A DNA stretch of 15,403 nt, taken from positions 1 through 15,403 of the forward strand of contig JAJYWG010000337.1 in NCBI GenBank assembly GCA_021791615.1, read 5' to 3'. This stretch comes from Actinomycetes bacterium (GTDB lineage: Bacteria > Actinomycetota > Acidimicrobiia > Acidimicrobiales > RAAP-2). The notes below the pieces were generated by a model. That model did no database searches and had not been told where the DNA came from. It was given only the letters and a program-made list of their open reading frames with translations. The position numbers and the translations under genes are program-made. This document shows positions 8,174 to 15,403 of this stretch, in pieces (position 1 is the stretch's first letter; each line of letters opens with the position of its first letter).

Positions 8174-8850
8174 CTCCGCCGTTTCCTCCGCCGTTGCCAG
8201 GGTGGGCCGTCCTCGACCGCGAGGCGAGATAGTAGCTGGTCCTCTTCGGCGGTACGGAAGTTGGCGCGTGTCAAAAGACCGTTGGTCGTGTTGGTCATGC
8301 CGCCCGATGGTCGGCCTTGCGGACGATGGCTTCCCCGTAGCCGGCCGGGCTGCGATGTCCAGGTGAACGATGTAGCTGAAGCCGCCGAGTGACAGACCAG
8401 CCGTCGACGGTGTCGGCCACGACGGCCCGAGGTCCGGGCTAGTGGGCAAAGGCGGTTGCTGCACGGCCAGGTGACGTCAGTGGATCACCGGGTGGCGATC
8501 CCGTTCCTTCTGACGATGGGCCAGCTCCGCGACCCCTGCATCGCGAACGTGCTGGACCTCGCCGACGACGCGGGAGTAGAGGAGCGGGGCGCGGCCCCAC
8601 TTACGATGCTCGTCGGCGCCACCCGACCCATGGTCGCTCGGCGCCCTCCTCGCCGAGCGTGGGACCTCTGGAGGCACACTGCCCTCAGAGCTGCCCCCGG
8701 CCGCCGGCTCGGTCGTCGGTCAGGCGGCCACCGGCCGCCTCTGGGCCTCTTCGGCTACGCTCGCCGGACAGAGCTACTGGTGCAGCGTGCACGTGGCGCA
8801 GGTACCGCGCCGCGGCGATCACCGTTGGGCGAGGACGAACGGAGACAAGG
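8174..8850. other. Divergent gene-poor region between Rhs operon and lipoprotein gene
   Basis: This 677-base stretch separates two divergently transcribed genes and must contain both promoters. Chance open frames cover it, including 8456-8854 (+), 8477-8677 (-) and 8113-8298 (-), but none has a recognisable motif with a convincing start. The first 30 residues of the last (MTNTTNGLLTRANFRTAEED) look protein-like before the frame turns Arg-rich, so a short leader or eroded gene is possible. I see no tRNA or obvious RNA structure. Confidence 0.5.
8229..8234 (-). promoter_or_regulatory. Possible -10 element of the Rhs operon
   Basis: On the minus strand TACTAT, a good match to the TANNNT -10 consensus, lies 55 bases upstream of the chosen ATG. 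No -35 box at 17 bp is evident. A perfect TTGACA occurs at 8269-8274 on the same strand, but 34 bases away, too far to pair with it. Treat as a weak guess. Confidence 0.22.
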
Positions 8851-9903
8851 GTGACGGGAACGCTGCGGCGGATGGTGGCGGGCACGATGGTCGCCTCCGT
8901 GGCGATGGTGGCCGCCGCGTGCGGCTCGACCAGTAGCTCGTCGACCACGGCCGCGGCCGCAGGGCCAGCGAGCGGATCGAGCTCGGCGGCCTCCGCAGGG
9001 GAAGGGGGCTTGAGCCTGTCCCGCCTCGGCAGCCTGACCAACTATTCCTTCACCGCGGCTGCCGGGAACGGGGGCTACACCTTCACGGTCACCGGTGAGG
9101 TGCACGACTCCACCGACTGGGAGACCCACTCCACCAGTCCCGCCGTCACGACCTACGACGTCGACGGCCACGGCTACACCGTTGCCCTCGGACAGGTCGC
9201 TTCGGCCACGTTCAAGACCCCCGACGGGTTGACCCACTTGAACGGCGAGAAGACCTACGCCCAGGCGCTCGTCGGCTACACCCACGTGACGGGGATCCGG
9301 ATCACGACCGGGGGCACCTGCAGCGCTGCAGGGGTTGCGGGTACCACCTACCAGGTGAAGTCACCGAGCGCCGACTCGTCCTTGCTGGTCGAGACGGCAA
9401 GCGCCTGTGTCGCCGACGGCTCGGGTGCGCTGTTGTCCTACTCGTCAGGCGTCCCGGGCGGCTCCGCTGCCAACGCCGCGCACATCACCGGTGCCACCAC
9501 CTCCTTTGCGGTGGACGCCGTGGGCGGGATCGGACCGATCACTGCTCCCACCACGTCGTCGGCCGCCACCACGACCACCACCGCACCCCCCGCTGTCGGC
9601 GGTCCGTCGAGCCTGCCAGCGGGGTTCCCCGCCCAGGTCCCCGCCCCGCCCGGGAAGGTCTTCTCCAGTGCCGCACTGAGCCCGACCAAGTGGTACGTGC
9701 AGCTCACCGAGACGGGCACCACTGCCGAGCCGCAGTACGTGACGGCCCTGCAGGGGCACGGCTTCACCGTGGCGAGCACGTCGAACACGGCGGCGGGAAG
9801 CATCACGACGCTCTCGGATGCCTCCTACCAGGTGCTGGTGGAGCAGATGTCGCTGCCCGGCCAGGGTGTGGTGCTGGCGGTCACCGTCACGGCTGCCGGA
9901 TGA
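8851..9903 (+). CDS. Secreted lipoprotein with Thr-rich linker, function unknown
   Basis: The GTG at 8851 is chosen because GGAG lies 6 bases upstream and because it gives a short lipoprotein signal: basic MTGTLRRM, hydrophobic core, lipobox VAAAC with the modified Cys at residue 24. The mature 327 residues begin with a Ser/Thr/Ala tether (to about 50). A beta-rich domain follows (about 55-230; LGSLTNYSFTAAAGNGGYTF, VTGEVHDSTDW) whose pattern of strands recalls the LppX/LprG-type fold, though I cannot assign it. A Thr/Ala/Pro linker (about 231-250) leads to a second small domain (251-350, LPAGFPAQVPAPPGKVF...) of a type I associate with actinobacterial surface proteins. It should be anchored to the outer face of the membrane. 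It is monocistronic here and convergent with hisI. Confidence 0.85.
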   Translation: MTGTLRRMVAGTMVASVAMVAAACGSTSSSSTTAAAAGPASGSSSAASAGEGGLSLSRLGSLTNYSFTAAAGNGGYTFTVTGEVHDSTDWETHSTSPAVTTYDVDGHGYTVALGQVASATFKTPDGLTHLNGEKTYAQALVGYTHVTGIRITTGGTCSAAGVAGTTYQVKSPSADSSLLVETASACVADGSGALLSYSSGVPGGSAANAAHITGATTSFAVDAVGGIGPITAPTTSSAATTTTTAPPAVGGPSSLPAGFPAQVPAPPGKVFSSAALSPTKWYVQLTETGTTAEPQYVTALQGHGFTVASTSNTAAGSITTLSDASYQVLVEQMSLPGQGVVLAVTVTAAG

Positions 9904-9923
9904 CCGGCTGGGTTGCCGGGGCC

Positions 9924-9941
9924 GGGGAGCGTCGCGTCCCC
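9924..9941. terminator. Candidate hairpin between convergent genes
   Basis: GGGGA (9924-9928) and TCCCC (9937-9941) form a 5-bp GC stem with an 8-base loop in the 55-base gap between the convergent lipoprotein and hisI stops. The position suits a shared terminator, but the stem is short and no T-run follows. Confidence 0.28.
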
Positions 9942-9958
9942 CCCCGCCGCGCCCACCC

Positions 9959-10369
9959 CTACGGGTCGAGGAGCTCGAGCTCCATGGTGTCGAGGTCCAC
10001 CCGGCGGTAGAAGCAGTTACGGGGTTCGCCCTCGGCGTTCTTCGTGTGGCAGATCCCACCATGTCGAGGGCGGACCTTGTAGACGAGGGAGTTCTGCTCG
10101 CAGTTGACCAGCACCTCGAGTACGTCGAACGTCTCGCCCGAAGTCGCGCCCTTCTCCCACAGCTCGCCCCGTGACGTGCTCCAGAAGGTGGCGAGGCGGT
10201 GCTCGGCAGTGTGCCGGAGCGCCTGCTCGTTGACGTAGGCCACCAGGATGACCTCGCCGGTGTCGACGTTCTGGACGGCGCACGGCACCACGCCACGCAC
10301 CCGGTCGAGCTTCCCGAAGTCGAGATGCAGCGCCGTGCCTTCCTCGAGCTCCTCCACGCTGTCTGCCAT
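9959..10369 (-). CDS. hisI: Phosphoribosyl-AMP cyclohydrolase-like protein (HisI)
   Basis: HisI opens the purine ring of phosphoribosyl-AMP in the third step of histidine synthesis, in the cytoplasm, using zinc and magnesium. At 136 residues the length fits a stand-alone HisI without a HisE fusion. Family signatures are clear: VQNVDTGEVILVAYVNEQAL (29-51 region), FWSTSRGELWEKGATSGE (62-79) and the three metal-site cysteines C90, C107 (GICHTK) and C119 (NCFYRR). The usual DCDxD magnesium motif reads NCEQN at 89-93, so two of three Asp are Asn and one is Glu. The CHT...CFYR segment also carries a few extra residues. I have the impression this variant recurs in other bacteria, so it may be a working subgroup or a paralogue with another substrate. 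No other his gene is nearby. The ATG at 10369 has no clear Shine-Dalgarno. Confidence 0.88.
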   Translation of the reverse strand: MADSVEELEEGTALHLDFGKLDRVRGVVPCAVQNVDTGEVILVAYVNEQALRHTAEHRLATFWSTSRGELWEKGATSGETFDVLEVLVNCEQNSLVYKVRPRHGGICHTKNAEGEPRNCFYRRVDLDTMELELLDP

Positions 10370-10412
10370 GAGACGAGTTTCGCATCCCGGCTACCCGGCC
10401 GCGCGCGACTCG

Positions 10413-10453
10413 ACGATCGGTCCGCTCACGTGATCGCGTCGAGGCCCGATCGT
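10413..10453. other. Inverted repeat in the gap upstream of hisI
   Basis: ACGATCGG (10413-10420) and CCGATCGT (10446-10453) are perfect 8-base inverted copies separated by 25 bases, in the 150-base gap between the helical-protein gene and hisI. A second, nested pair (CTCGACG 10409-10415, CGTCGAG 10437-10443) overlaps it. This could be a weak terminator, a binding site or an alternating RNA structure ahead of hisI. Loops are long, so I hold it loosely. Confidence 0.25.
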
Positions 10454-10519
10454 TCTCTTGCCGCATGGACGACCGCGAGCCAGCCGGCCCCGACCACAGG
10501 CTGGTACCAGGCAGAACCG

Positions 10520-10858
10520 TCAGCTCTCGCCAGCGTCGTCGGTGGCTGCGTCCTGGCCGCCATCCCCCGCTTCGTCGGGACCGCCTCCCTCGCCTTGGGC
10601 CACCTCGCGAGCGTGGGCCGCGTCCTGGTCGGCCTTGGCCGCGCGGATCTCGTCGACGAGGCGTGCCACGGCGCCGCTCCCCGCGCTCCCGCCGCCGGTC
10701 TGCTCCGCGTAGACAGCCTCGCCGAGCTCCCGCAAGAGGGCGTCGATGCGCCGTTTGGCCTGCACCTCCTCGAGCTTCGCCTGACCGGCCCGGCCGGCCT
10801 CCTGGGCTCTGCCGGCCACCTGGGTGGCCTGGGCCTTGACCTTGTCCAGCAGTCCCAT
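10520..10858 (-). CDS. Small Ala/Lys-rich helical protein, conserved hypothetical
   Basis: This is 112 residues from the ATG at 10858, which has a strong AGGAGG 4 bases upstream; the open frame continues further but reads as non-coding above it. Residues 1-50 (MGLLDKVKAQATQVAGRAQE...) form a long amphipathic helix with coiled-coil-like Ala/Lys/Glu periodicity. Next come RRIDALLRELGEAVYAEQTG and a second helix (VARLVDEIRAAKADQDAA), then an acidic, Gly-rich, probably disordered tail. There are no membrane segments or Cys. Proteins of this look are, to my recollection, common hypotheticals in actinobacteria, with no function I can name. It is transcribed toward hisI, 150 bases away, and divergently from the respiratory operon. 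Confidence 0.8.
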   Translation of the reverse strand: MGLLDKVKAQATQVAGRAQEAGRAGQAKLEEVQAKRRIDALLRELGEAVYAEQTGGGSAGSGAVARLVDEIRAAKADQDAAHAREVAQGEGGGPDEAGDGGQDAATDDAGES

Positions 10859-11082
10859 GCGTCCTCCTCTCCCGGTCGGGCCACCGGCCCCGGCTGCTGG
10901 AGCTGGCCGACCTCGACTCGAAGGGGACGTCGGGGCGCACCCCTGTGGGGCACAGCTCGACGCCCACCGCCACCACCACCATAGGGACACCCGCCGTGGT
11001 GCGGTAGGGCCAATCGTTTGGTCCCGGTGAGCCTGCCTCCGCCGGTGTCAGCCGGTTCCGCCGGCCGGCAACCGGCCGACGC

Positions 11083-11112
11083 CCATAAGCAGTACTTTGA
11101 AGTCCATAAGCA
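11083..11112 (+). promoter_or_regulatory. Direct repeat CCATAAGCA x2, candidate operator/promoter of the respiratory operon
   Basis: CCATAAGCA occurs at 11083-11091 and again at 11104-11112, 21 bases apart start to start, or two turns of the helix, so both copies face the same side of the DNA. The stretch is locally AT-rich within very GC-rich DNA. TACTTT (11093-11098), a fair -10 match, lies between the copies. It ends 24 bases before the chosen ATG of the ferredoxin-NrfD gene. The arrangement suits a dimeric regulator such as a response regulator, but no regulator is encoded nearby. Confidence 0.4.
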
Positions 11113-11135
11113 TCAGAGGGGTTCTCGCCACGAGC

Positions 11136-12713
11136 ATGCGCCCGTATGGTCACGAGGTGACGGTCGTCGAGGAGCCCGCAGCACCCACAGCCGCCCCCCG
11201 TTGGGTCAAGGTCCTCGACCAGACCCGCTGCATCGGGTGCCACGCCTGCACGACGGCGTGCAAGTCCGAGAACCAGGTGCCCGTCGGCGTCACTCGTACC
11301 TACGTCAAGTCCGTCGAGATCGGCACGTTCCCCCAGGTCCGACGAGCCTTTCAGGTCACCCGGTGCAACCAGTGCACCGATGCCCCTTGTGTGGCCGCCT
11401 GCCCGACAGGTGCCATGCACCGGCGCCCCGACGGCATCGTCGACTTCGACAAGCGCATCTGCATCGGGTGCAAGGCCTGCATCGCCGCCTGCCCCTACGA
11501 CGCCATCTTCATCAACCCCGAGGACCACTCGGCCGAAAAGTGCAACTTCTGCGCCCACCGTCTCGACGTGGGGCTCGAGCCGGCCTGTGTGACCGTCTGC
11601 CCGACCGAAGCCATCCTGGTCGGGGACTTGCACGACCCCACGTCGAAGGTGGCCAAGATCGTCCAGCGGGAAGCGGTTGCCGTGCGCCGGCCCGAGAAGG
11701 AGACCCGCCCCGGTCTCTTCTACAAGGGCGCCCACCAGGCCACCCTCGACCCCCTCGCTGCCCGGCGACCCACCGGGGGCCTCTTCGCCTGGGCGACCCA
11801 GGGCGGCTCGGGCCGTCCGGCGCTCAGTCAGCACGTGACCTCGGGCCACCCGCGTCACCCGAACTCGAGCGCCGCCACGCTCCTCTCCTACGACGTCCCC
11901 CACCAGGCTCCGTGGGGCTGGCGGGTGAGCCTCTACACCTGGACGAAGGGCCTTGCCGCGGGGGCCTACCTCGTGGCCCTGATGCTGGTGCTGGCCAGGA
12001 CGATCTCATGGTCGAGCACGCTGTTCCGCTTCGTCGCACCCACGGTGTCCCTCGCCTTCCTCGCCGTCACCGGTGCGCTGCTGGTGTGGGACCTGAAGCA
12101 CCCCATGCGCTTCTGGATGCTCTTCCTCCGCCCGCAGTGGCGAAGCTGGCTGGTACGGGGTGGCGTCGTCATCGCTGCCTACGGCGCCGTGCTCACCGCC
12201 CAACTGGTCGCCGGGGCCCTCGGCTCGGTCGAGGCGAGCAAGGTCCTTGCCGGCTTCGGACTGCCCCTCGGCGTGCTGACCGCCGCCTACACCGCCTTCC
12301 TCTTCGCCCAGGCCAAGGCCCGCGACCTCTGGCAGAACCCCATGCTCGCCCCCCACCTCGTCGTCCAGGCGGTGCTGGTCGGCAGCGCTACCCTCATCCT
12401 CGCCGCCGAGGCGCTCGGGACCCACCACGTCCTGCACAACCTGACGCTCGCCCTGGGCACGGCGGCCGGTGCCCACCTGGCCATGCTGGTGGGCGAGACG
12501 CTCCCTCACCACGCCACTGCCCACGGCGAGCTGGCCGTCGACGAGATGACCCTTGGGCGCTTCGCCGCCTTCTTCTGGGTCGGGGTCGTGCTCGTCGCTG
12601 CCGCCGTGGCCGCCCCGTGGATCGGCGTCGCCGCCGCACCGCTCGCCCTCGTCGGGCTGTTGGCCCACGAGCACGCCTACGTGCAGGCCGGCCAGTCCGC
12701 CCCGCTCGCCTGA
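11136..12713 (+). CDS. Ferredoxin-NrfD fusion: electron-transfer and membrane-anchor subunit of a molybdoenzyme complex
   Basis: One 525-residue protein joins two subunits that are usually separate (PsrB/TtrB and PsrC/NrfD). The N-terminal half binds four [4Fe-4S] clusters: cysteines 32/35/38/42 (CIGCHACTTAC), 77/80/85/89 (CNQCTDAPCVAAC), 109/112/115/119 (CIGCKACIAAC) and 136/139/151/155. After a linker of about 90 residues, eight hydrophobic helices span roughly residue 265 to the end, with NrfD-type signatures (SLYTWTKG, LKHPMRFWMLFLRPQWRSW). Such anchors exchange electrons with the quinone pool and pass them through the clusters to the catalytic subunit encoded next. No Tat signal is present, so the iron-sulfur half should be cytoplasmic. 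Start choice is unsure: the ATG at 11136 has AGAGGGG 15 bases upstream; a TTG at 11097 and a GTG at 11157 are also in frame. The stop is 9 bases from the next start. Confidence 0.92.
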   Translation: MRPYGHEVTVVEEPAAPTAAPRWVKVLDQTRCIGCHACTTACKSENQVPVGVTRTYVKSVEIGTFPQVRRAFQVTRCNQCTDAPCVAACPTGAMHRRPDGIVDFDKRICIGCKACIAACPYDAIFINPEDHSAEKCNFCAHRLDVGLEPACVTVCPTEAILVGDLHDPTSKVAKIVQREAVAVRRPEKETRPGLFYKGAHQATLDPLAARRPTGGLFAWATQGGSGRPALSQHVTSGHPRHPNSSAATLLSYDVPHQAPWGWRVSLYTWTKGLAAGAYLVALMLVLARTISWSSTLFRFVAPTVSLAFLAVTGALLVWDLKHPMRFWMLFLRPQWRSWLVRGGVVIAAYGAVLTAQLVAGALGSVEASKVLAGFGLPLGVLTAAYTAFLFAQAKARDLWQNPMLAPHLVVQAVLVGSATLILAAEALGTHHVLHNLTLALGTAAGAHLAMLVGETLPHHATAHGELAVDEMTLGRFAAFFWVGVVLVAAAVAAPWIGVAAAPLALVGLLAHEHAYVQAGQSAPLA

Positions 12714-12719
12714 GGAGGA
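12714..12719 (+). promoter_or_regulatory. Ribosome-binding site of the molybdopterin oxidoreductase
   Basis: GGAGGA follows directly on the TGA of the fusion gene and sits 3 bases before the GTG at 12723. It fixes the start of the catalytic subunit and shows that the two genes share one transcript. Confidence 0.7.
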
Positions 12720-12722
12720 CCC

Positions 12723-15403
12723 GTGCCCGACGTCTCTGGCTCGACCGACGCTGCAACCGACAGCCGTGCTGCCGTCCGAGAGGAAGCCCGCGCCGACTGG
12801 CGCAGCTCCCTCGACGCCCTCGGGGCACGGGTCTCGGCGGCCCGGTCCGAAGCCGAGCGCCGAGGAGAGACCTTCTACCCGGGGGCGAGCGGCATCCACC
12901 TCGCTGCCTTCCCGCCCAGGGAGCGGTGGGACGACTGGGTCGAGCTCGACTCGCGGGCCTGGCCCGAACGGGTCGAGCACCACTCGATGCTCGTCCCCAC
13001 CACGTGCTTCAACTGTGAGTCCGCCTGTGGTCTGCTCGCCTACGTCGACCGCGACACGCTCCAGGTCCGCAAGTTCGAGGGGAACCCGGCCCACCCCGGT
13101 TCGCGGGGACGCAACTGCGCCAAGGGGCCGGCGACCATCAACCAAGTCACCGACCCCGACCGCATCCTCTACCCCCTGCGCCGCGCCGGTGCCCGGGGTG
13201 AAGGACGATGGGAGCGGACCACCTGGGACGAGGCGCTCGACGCCATCGCCTCCCGCATCCGCGGGGCCATCGTGGAGGGTCGTCAGAACGAGGTGATGAT
13301 CCACCTCGGCCGCCCCGGCGAGGACGGCTTCACCGAGCGGGTGCTCGCCTCGTGGGGCGTGGACGGGCACAACTCCCACACCAACGTGTGCTCGAGCGGC
13401 GGCCGGACCGGCTTCCAGTTCTGGACGGGCATCGACCGGCCCAGCCCCGACTACGCCAACGCCGAGGTCATCTTCCTGATCAGCGCCCACCTCGAGACAG
13501 GCCACTACTTCAATCCCCACGCCCAGCGGATCACCGAGGCGCGGGCCAGGGGAGCAAAGCTGATCGTCGTCGACACCCGGCTGTCGAACACCGCCACCCA
13601 CGCCGACTACTGGCTGTCCCCTCGCCCCGGCTCCGAGGCCGCCATCAACCTGGCCATCGCCCGCCACCTCATCACGACCGACCAGGTCGACTGGGAGTTC
13701 ATCCGGCGGTGGTGGAACTGGCAGGAGTACCTGGAAGCCCGCCATCCCGACGAGCCGCAGACGTTCGAGACCTTCCGGCGTGCCCTCGCCGAGGAGTACG
13801 ACGGCTACACCTTCGAGCTGGCCGCCACCGAGTCGGGCATCTCGGCTGACACCCTCGCCGAAGTGGCCGAGCTGGTCGCCCGAGCCGGCCACCGCTTCGC
13901 CTGCCACAGCTGGCGCTCGGCCGCCGCGGGCAACCTGGGTGGCTGGCAGGTCAGCCGCACGCTCTTCTTCCTCGCCGCCCTGCTCGGAGCGGTGGCCACC
14001 GAGGGGGGCACCTTCCCCAACGCCTACACCAAGTTCGTCCCGAAGCCCATCTACACCCCGCCGCACCCCGGGGTGTGGCAGGAGCTCTCCTGGCCGGTCG
14101 AGTTCCCCCTCGCCCAGAACGAGCTCAGCTTCCTCCTCCCGCACTTTTTGAAGGACGGCCGGGGACGGCTCGACACCTACTTCTCGCGCGTCTACAACCC
14201 GGTGTGGACCAACCCCGACGGCCTCAGCTGGATGGAGGTGCTGACCGACGAGGAGAAGATCGGCTGCTACGTCGCCCTCACCCCCACCTGGAACGAGTCG
14301 GCCTACTTCGCCGACTGGGTGCTGCCGATGGGGCACGCCTCCGAGCGCCACGACACCCACTCCTACGAGCAGTACGACGGGCAGTGGGTGGGCTTCCGCC
14401 AGCCGGTGCTGCGAGCGGCCCGCCAGCGCCTGGGCGAGGTCGTCACCGACACCCGCGAGGTCAACCCCGGCGAGGTGTGGGAGGAGAACGAGTTCTATAT
14501 CGAGCTGTCGTGGCGCATCGATCCCGACGGCAGCCTGGGCATCCGCCAGTACCACGAGTCGCGCGCCCATCCCGGCGAGAAGCTCACCGTCAACGAGTAC
14601 TACGGCTGGATGTTCGACCACTCGGTCCCCGGGCTCCCCGAGGCGGCTGCCGCCGAAGGGCTCACCCCGCTCGAGTACATGCGCCGCTACGGCGCCTTCG
14701 AGATCGCCCGAGGCCGGGGCGCCGTCTTCGACGAGCCGGTCGCCGAGGAGGAGCTCGCCGAGACGGCCACCAGCCCGATCGGTCGTGTCTACACGGCAGC
14801 GCCCAGGCCCGACGACCCGAACATCGTCCCCGTGGGCGCCCCACCCTCCGACGACGCCGGTCGCAGGCCAGTCGGGGTCGAGGTCGACGGCGTGGTGCGG
14901 CGCGGCTTCCCCACCCCCTCGGGGCGGCTCGAGTTCTACTCGTCGACGCTGGCGGCGTGGGGGTGGCCCGAGCACGCACTCCCCGGCTACATCCGGAGCC
15001 ATGTCCACCCGGACAACCTGGCCCCGGACCAGCTGGTGCTGCTCTCGACGTTCCGGCTGCCCACCCAGATCCACACCCGCTCGGCCAACGCCAAGTGGCT
15101 CGACGAGCTCTCGCACACGAACCCGGTGTGGGTCCACCCGAGCGACGCCGCCCGGCTCGGCATCGACGCCACCGGCGACCTCGTGCGGGTCGAGACCGAC
15201 ATCGGCTACTTCGTCGCCAAGGCGTGGATCACCGAGGGGATCCGCCCCGGGGTCGTCGCCTGCTCGCACCACATGGGTCGGTGGAAGCTCACCGGCCACG
15301 ACCAGGTCGGCCCCGGCGGCATGATGGCGACCGTCGCGCTGCGGCGCGAGGGGGAAGGGTGGGCGATGCACACCACCGAGCGAGTCGGGCCGCACGACTC
15401 GGC
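12723..15403 (+). CDS. Molybdopterin oxidoreductase catalytic subunit (DMSO-reductase superfamily), 3' partial
   Basis: The frame is open from GTG 12723 to the window end (893 complete codons), so the C-terminus is missing. An N-terminal [4Fe-4S] site is formed by C95, C98, C102 and C132 (CFNCESAC...NCAKG). C223 in HTNVCSSGGRTG is the likely Mo ligand, as in polysulfide/thiosulfate reductases rather than the Ser of DMSO reductase. Further family segments are ISAHLETGHYFNPHAQRI, DWVLPMGHASERHDTH (about 533-548) and a C-terminal dinucleotide-binding domain from about residue 767 (LPTQIHTRSANAKWL, HHMGRW). The first 90 residues are polar with no twin-Arg signal, so it probably works in the cytoplasm on the inner face of the NrfD anchor, as in the SoeABC sulfite dehydrogenase, and unlike PsrABC. 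Electrons pass to or from the fused ferredoxin. The substrate is not readable; a sulfur oxyanion or polysulfide is a guess. Confidence 0.93.
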   Translation, partial: MPDVSGSTDAATDSRAAVREEARADWRSSLDALGARVSAARSEAERRGETFYPGASGIHLAAFPPRERWDDWVELDSRAWPERVEHHSMLVPTTCFNCESACGLLAYVDRDTLQVRKFEGNPAHPGSRGRNCAKGPATINQVTDPDRILYPLRRAGARGEGRWERTTWDEALDAIASRIRGAIVEGRQNEVMIHLGRPGEDGFTERVLASWGVDGHNSHTNVCSSGGRTGFQFWTGIDRPSPDYANAEVIFLISAHLETGHYFNPHAQRITEARARGAKLIVVDTRLSNTATHADYWLSPRPGSEAAINLAIARHLITTDQVDWEFIRRWWNWQEYLEARHPDEPQTFETFRRALAEEYDGYTFELAATESGISADTLAEVAELVARAGHRFACHSWRSAAAGNLGGWQVSRTLFFLAALLGAVATEGGTFPNAYTKFVPKPIYTPPHPGVWQELSWPVEFPLAQNELSFLLPHFLKDGRGRLDTYFSRVYNPVWTNPDGLSWMEVLTDEEKIGCYVALTPTWNESAYFADWVLPMGHASERHDTHSYEQYDGQWVGFRQPVLRAARQRLGEVVTDTREVNPGEVWEENEFYIELSWRIDPDGSLGIRQYHESRAHPGEKLTVNEYYGWMFDHSVPGLPEAAAAEGLTPLEYMRRYGAFEIARGRGAVFDEPVAEEELAETATSPIGRVYTAAPRPDDPNIVPVGAPPSDDAGRRPVGVEVDGVVRRGFPTPSGRLEFYSSTLAAWGWPEHALPGYIRSHVHPDNLAPDQLVLLSTFRLPTQIHTRSANAKWLDELSHTNPVWVHPSDAARLGIDATGDLVRVETDIGYFVAKAWITEGIRPGVVACSHHMGRWKLTGHDQVGPGGMMATVALRREGEGWAMHTTERVGPHDS

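Noticed and set aside
8113..8298. Possible 61-residue gene overlapping the start of the Rhs gene
   Set aside because: The first 30 residues look protein-like but the rest turns Arg-rich, the ribosome-binding site is weak, and it overlaps the Rhs signal peptide in another frame. Mentioned only as a possible leader.
8174..8464. N-terminal extension of the Rhs protein to 8464
   Set aside because: The extra 97 residues are Pro/Arg-rich with no motif. The ATG at 8173 opens directly on a signal peptide and has GGAGG upstream.
10017..11903. Minus-strand open frame of about 630 codons
   Set aside because: It runs across hisI and the helical-protein gene in another frame, the intergenic region and the opposite strand of the ferredoxin gene. 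It has no motif and contradicts four better-supported features.
12006..15395. Very long open frame on the minus strand (over 1100 codons)
   Set aside because: It lies antisense to the ferredoxin-NrfD and molybdopterin genes, whose motifs are unmistakable. Its translation is Gly/Val/Arg/Asp-rich with no motif, the usual mirror of GC-rich codon usage.

Overview
This window reads as a piece of a high-GC actinobacterial chromosome. The signs are strong G/C preference at third codon positions, GTG starts, a Ser/Thr/Ala-rich lipoprotein and a small helical protein of a type I associate with actinobacteria. Acidimicrobiia or a relative is my guess, but nothing here fixes the class. GC is visibly lower over roughly 2.0-8.2 kb (the Rhs operon) than over 8.8-15.4 kb, which fits the left part being accessory DNA.

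Layout. Positions 1-973 hold no gene I can defend. Positions 974-1980 are a complete IS5-family insertion sequence with 19-bp imperfect ends, a TTA target duplication and an intact DDE transposase. Just beyond it are a terminator-like hairpin (1990-2020) and then a minus-strand two-gene unit. Its first gene (8173 to 2363) encodes a 1936-residue exported Rhs/YD-repeat protein. The domain order is signal peptide, cysteine-paired propeller-like region, DUF6531-like segment, YD-repeat shell interrupted by a 13-copy APP/GPP minisatellite, Rhs core ending in DPSGL, and a 199-residue Ala/Gly-rich hydrophobic C-terminal domain. Six bases downstream lies a 75-residue protein with two membrane segments. 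The arrangement looks like a polymorphic toxin with a candidate immunity protein. I recognise neither the toxin domain nor the small protein, so this is the best candidate for an undescribed system here.

Positions 8174-8850 are a gene-poor divergent region. A plus-strand lipoprotein follows (8851-9903), convergent with a stand-alone HisI-like phosphoribosyl-AMP cyclohydrolase (9959-10369, minus) whose acidic metal motif is altered. Upstream of hisI is a 112-residue helical protein (10520-10858, minus).

From 11136 to the right edge is a respiratory complex operon on the plus strand. One gene fuses a four-cluster ferredoxin (PsrB/TtrB type) to an eight-helix NrfD/PsrC membrane anchor. It is followed at once by a large molybdopterin oxidoreductase that is open at the window end. 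Together they should form a membrane-bound iron-sulfur molybdoenzyme exchanging electrons with the quinone pool. Neither gene encodes a Tat signal, so the catalytic side is probably cytoplasmic. The substrate cannot be read from the sequence. A 9-bp direct repeat with exactly two helical turns between copies lies just upstream and may be an operator.
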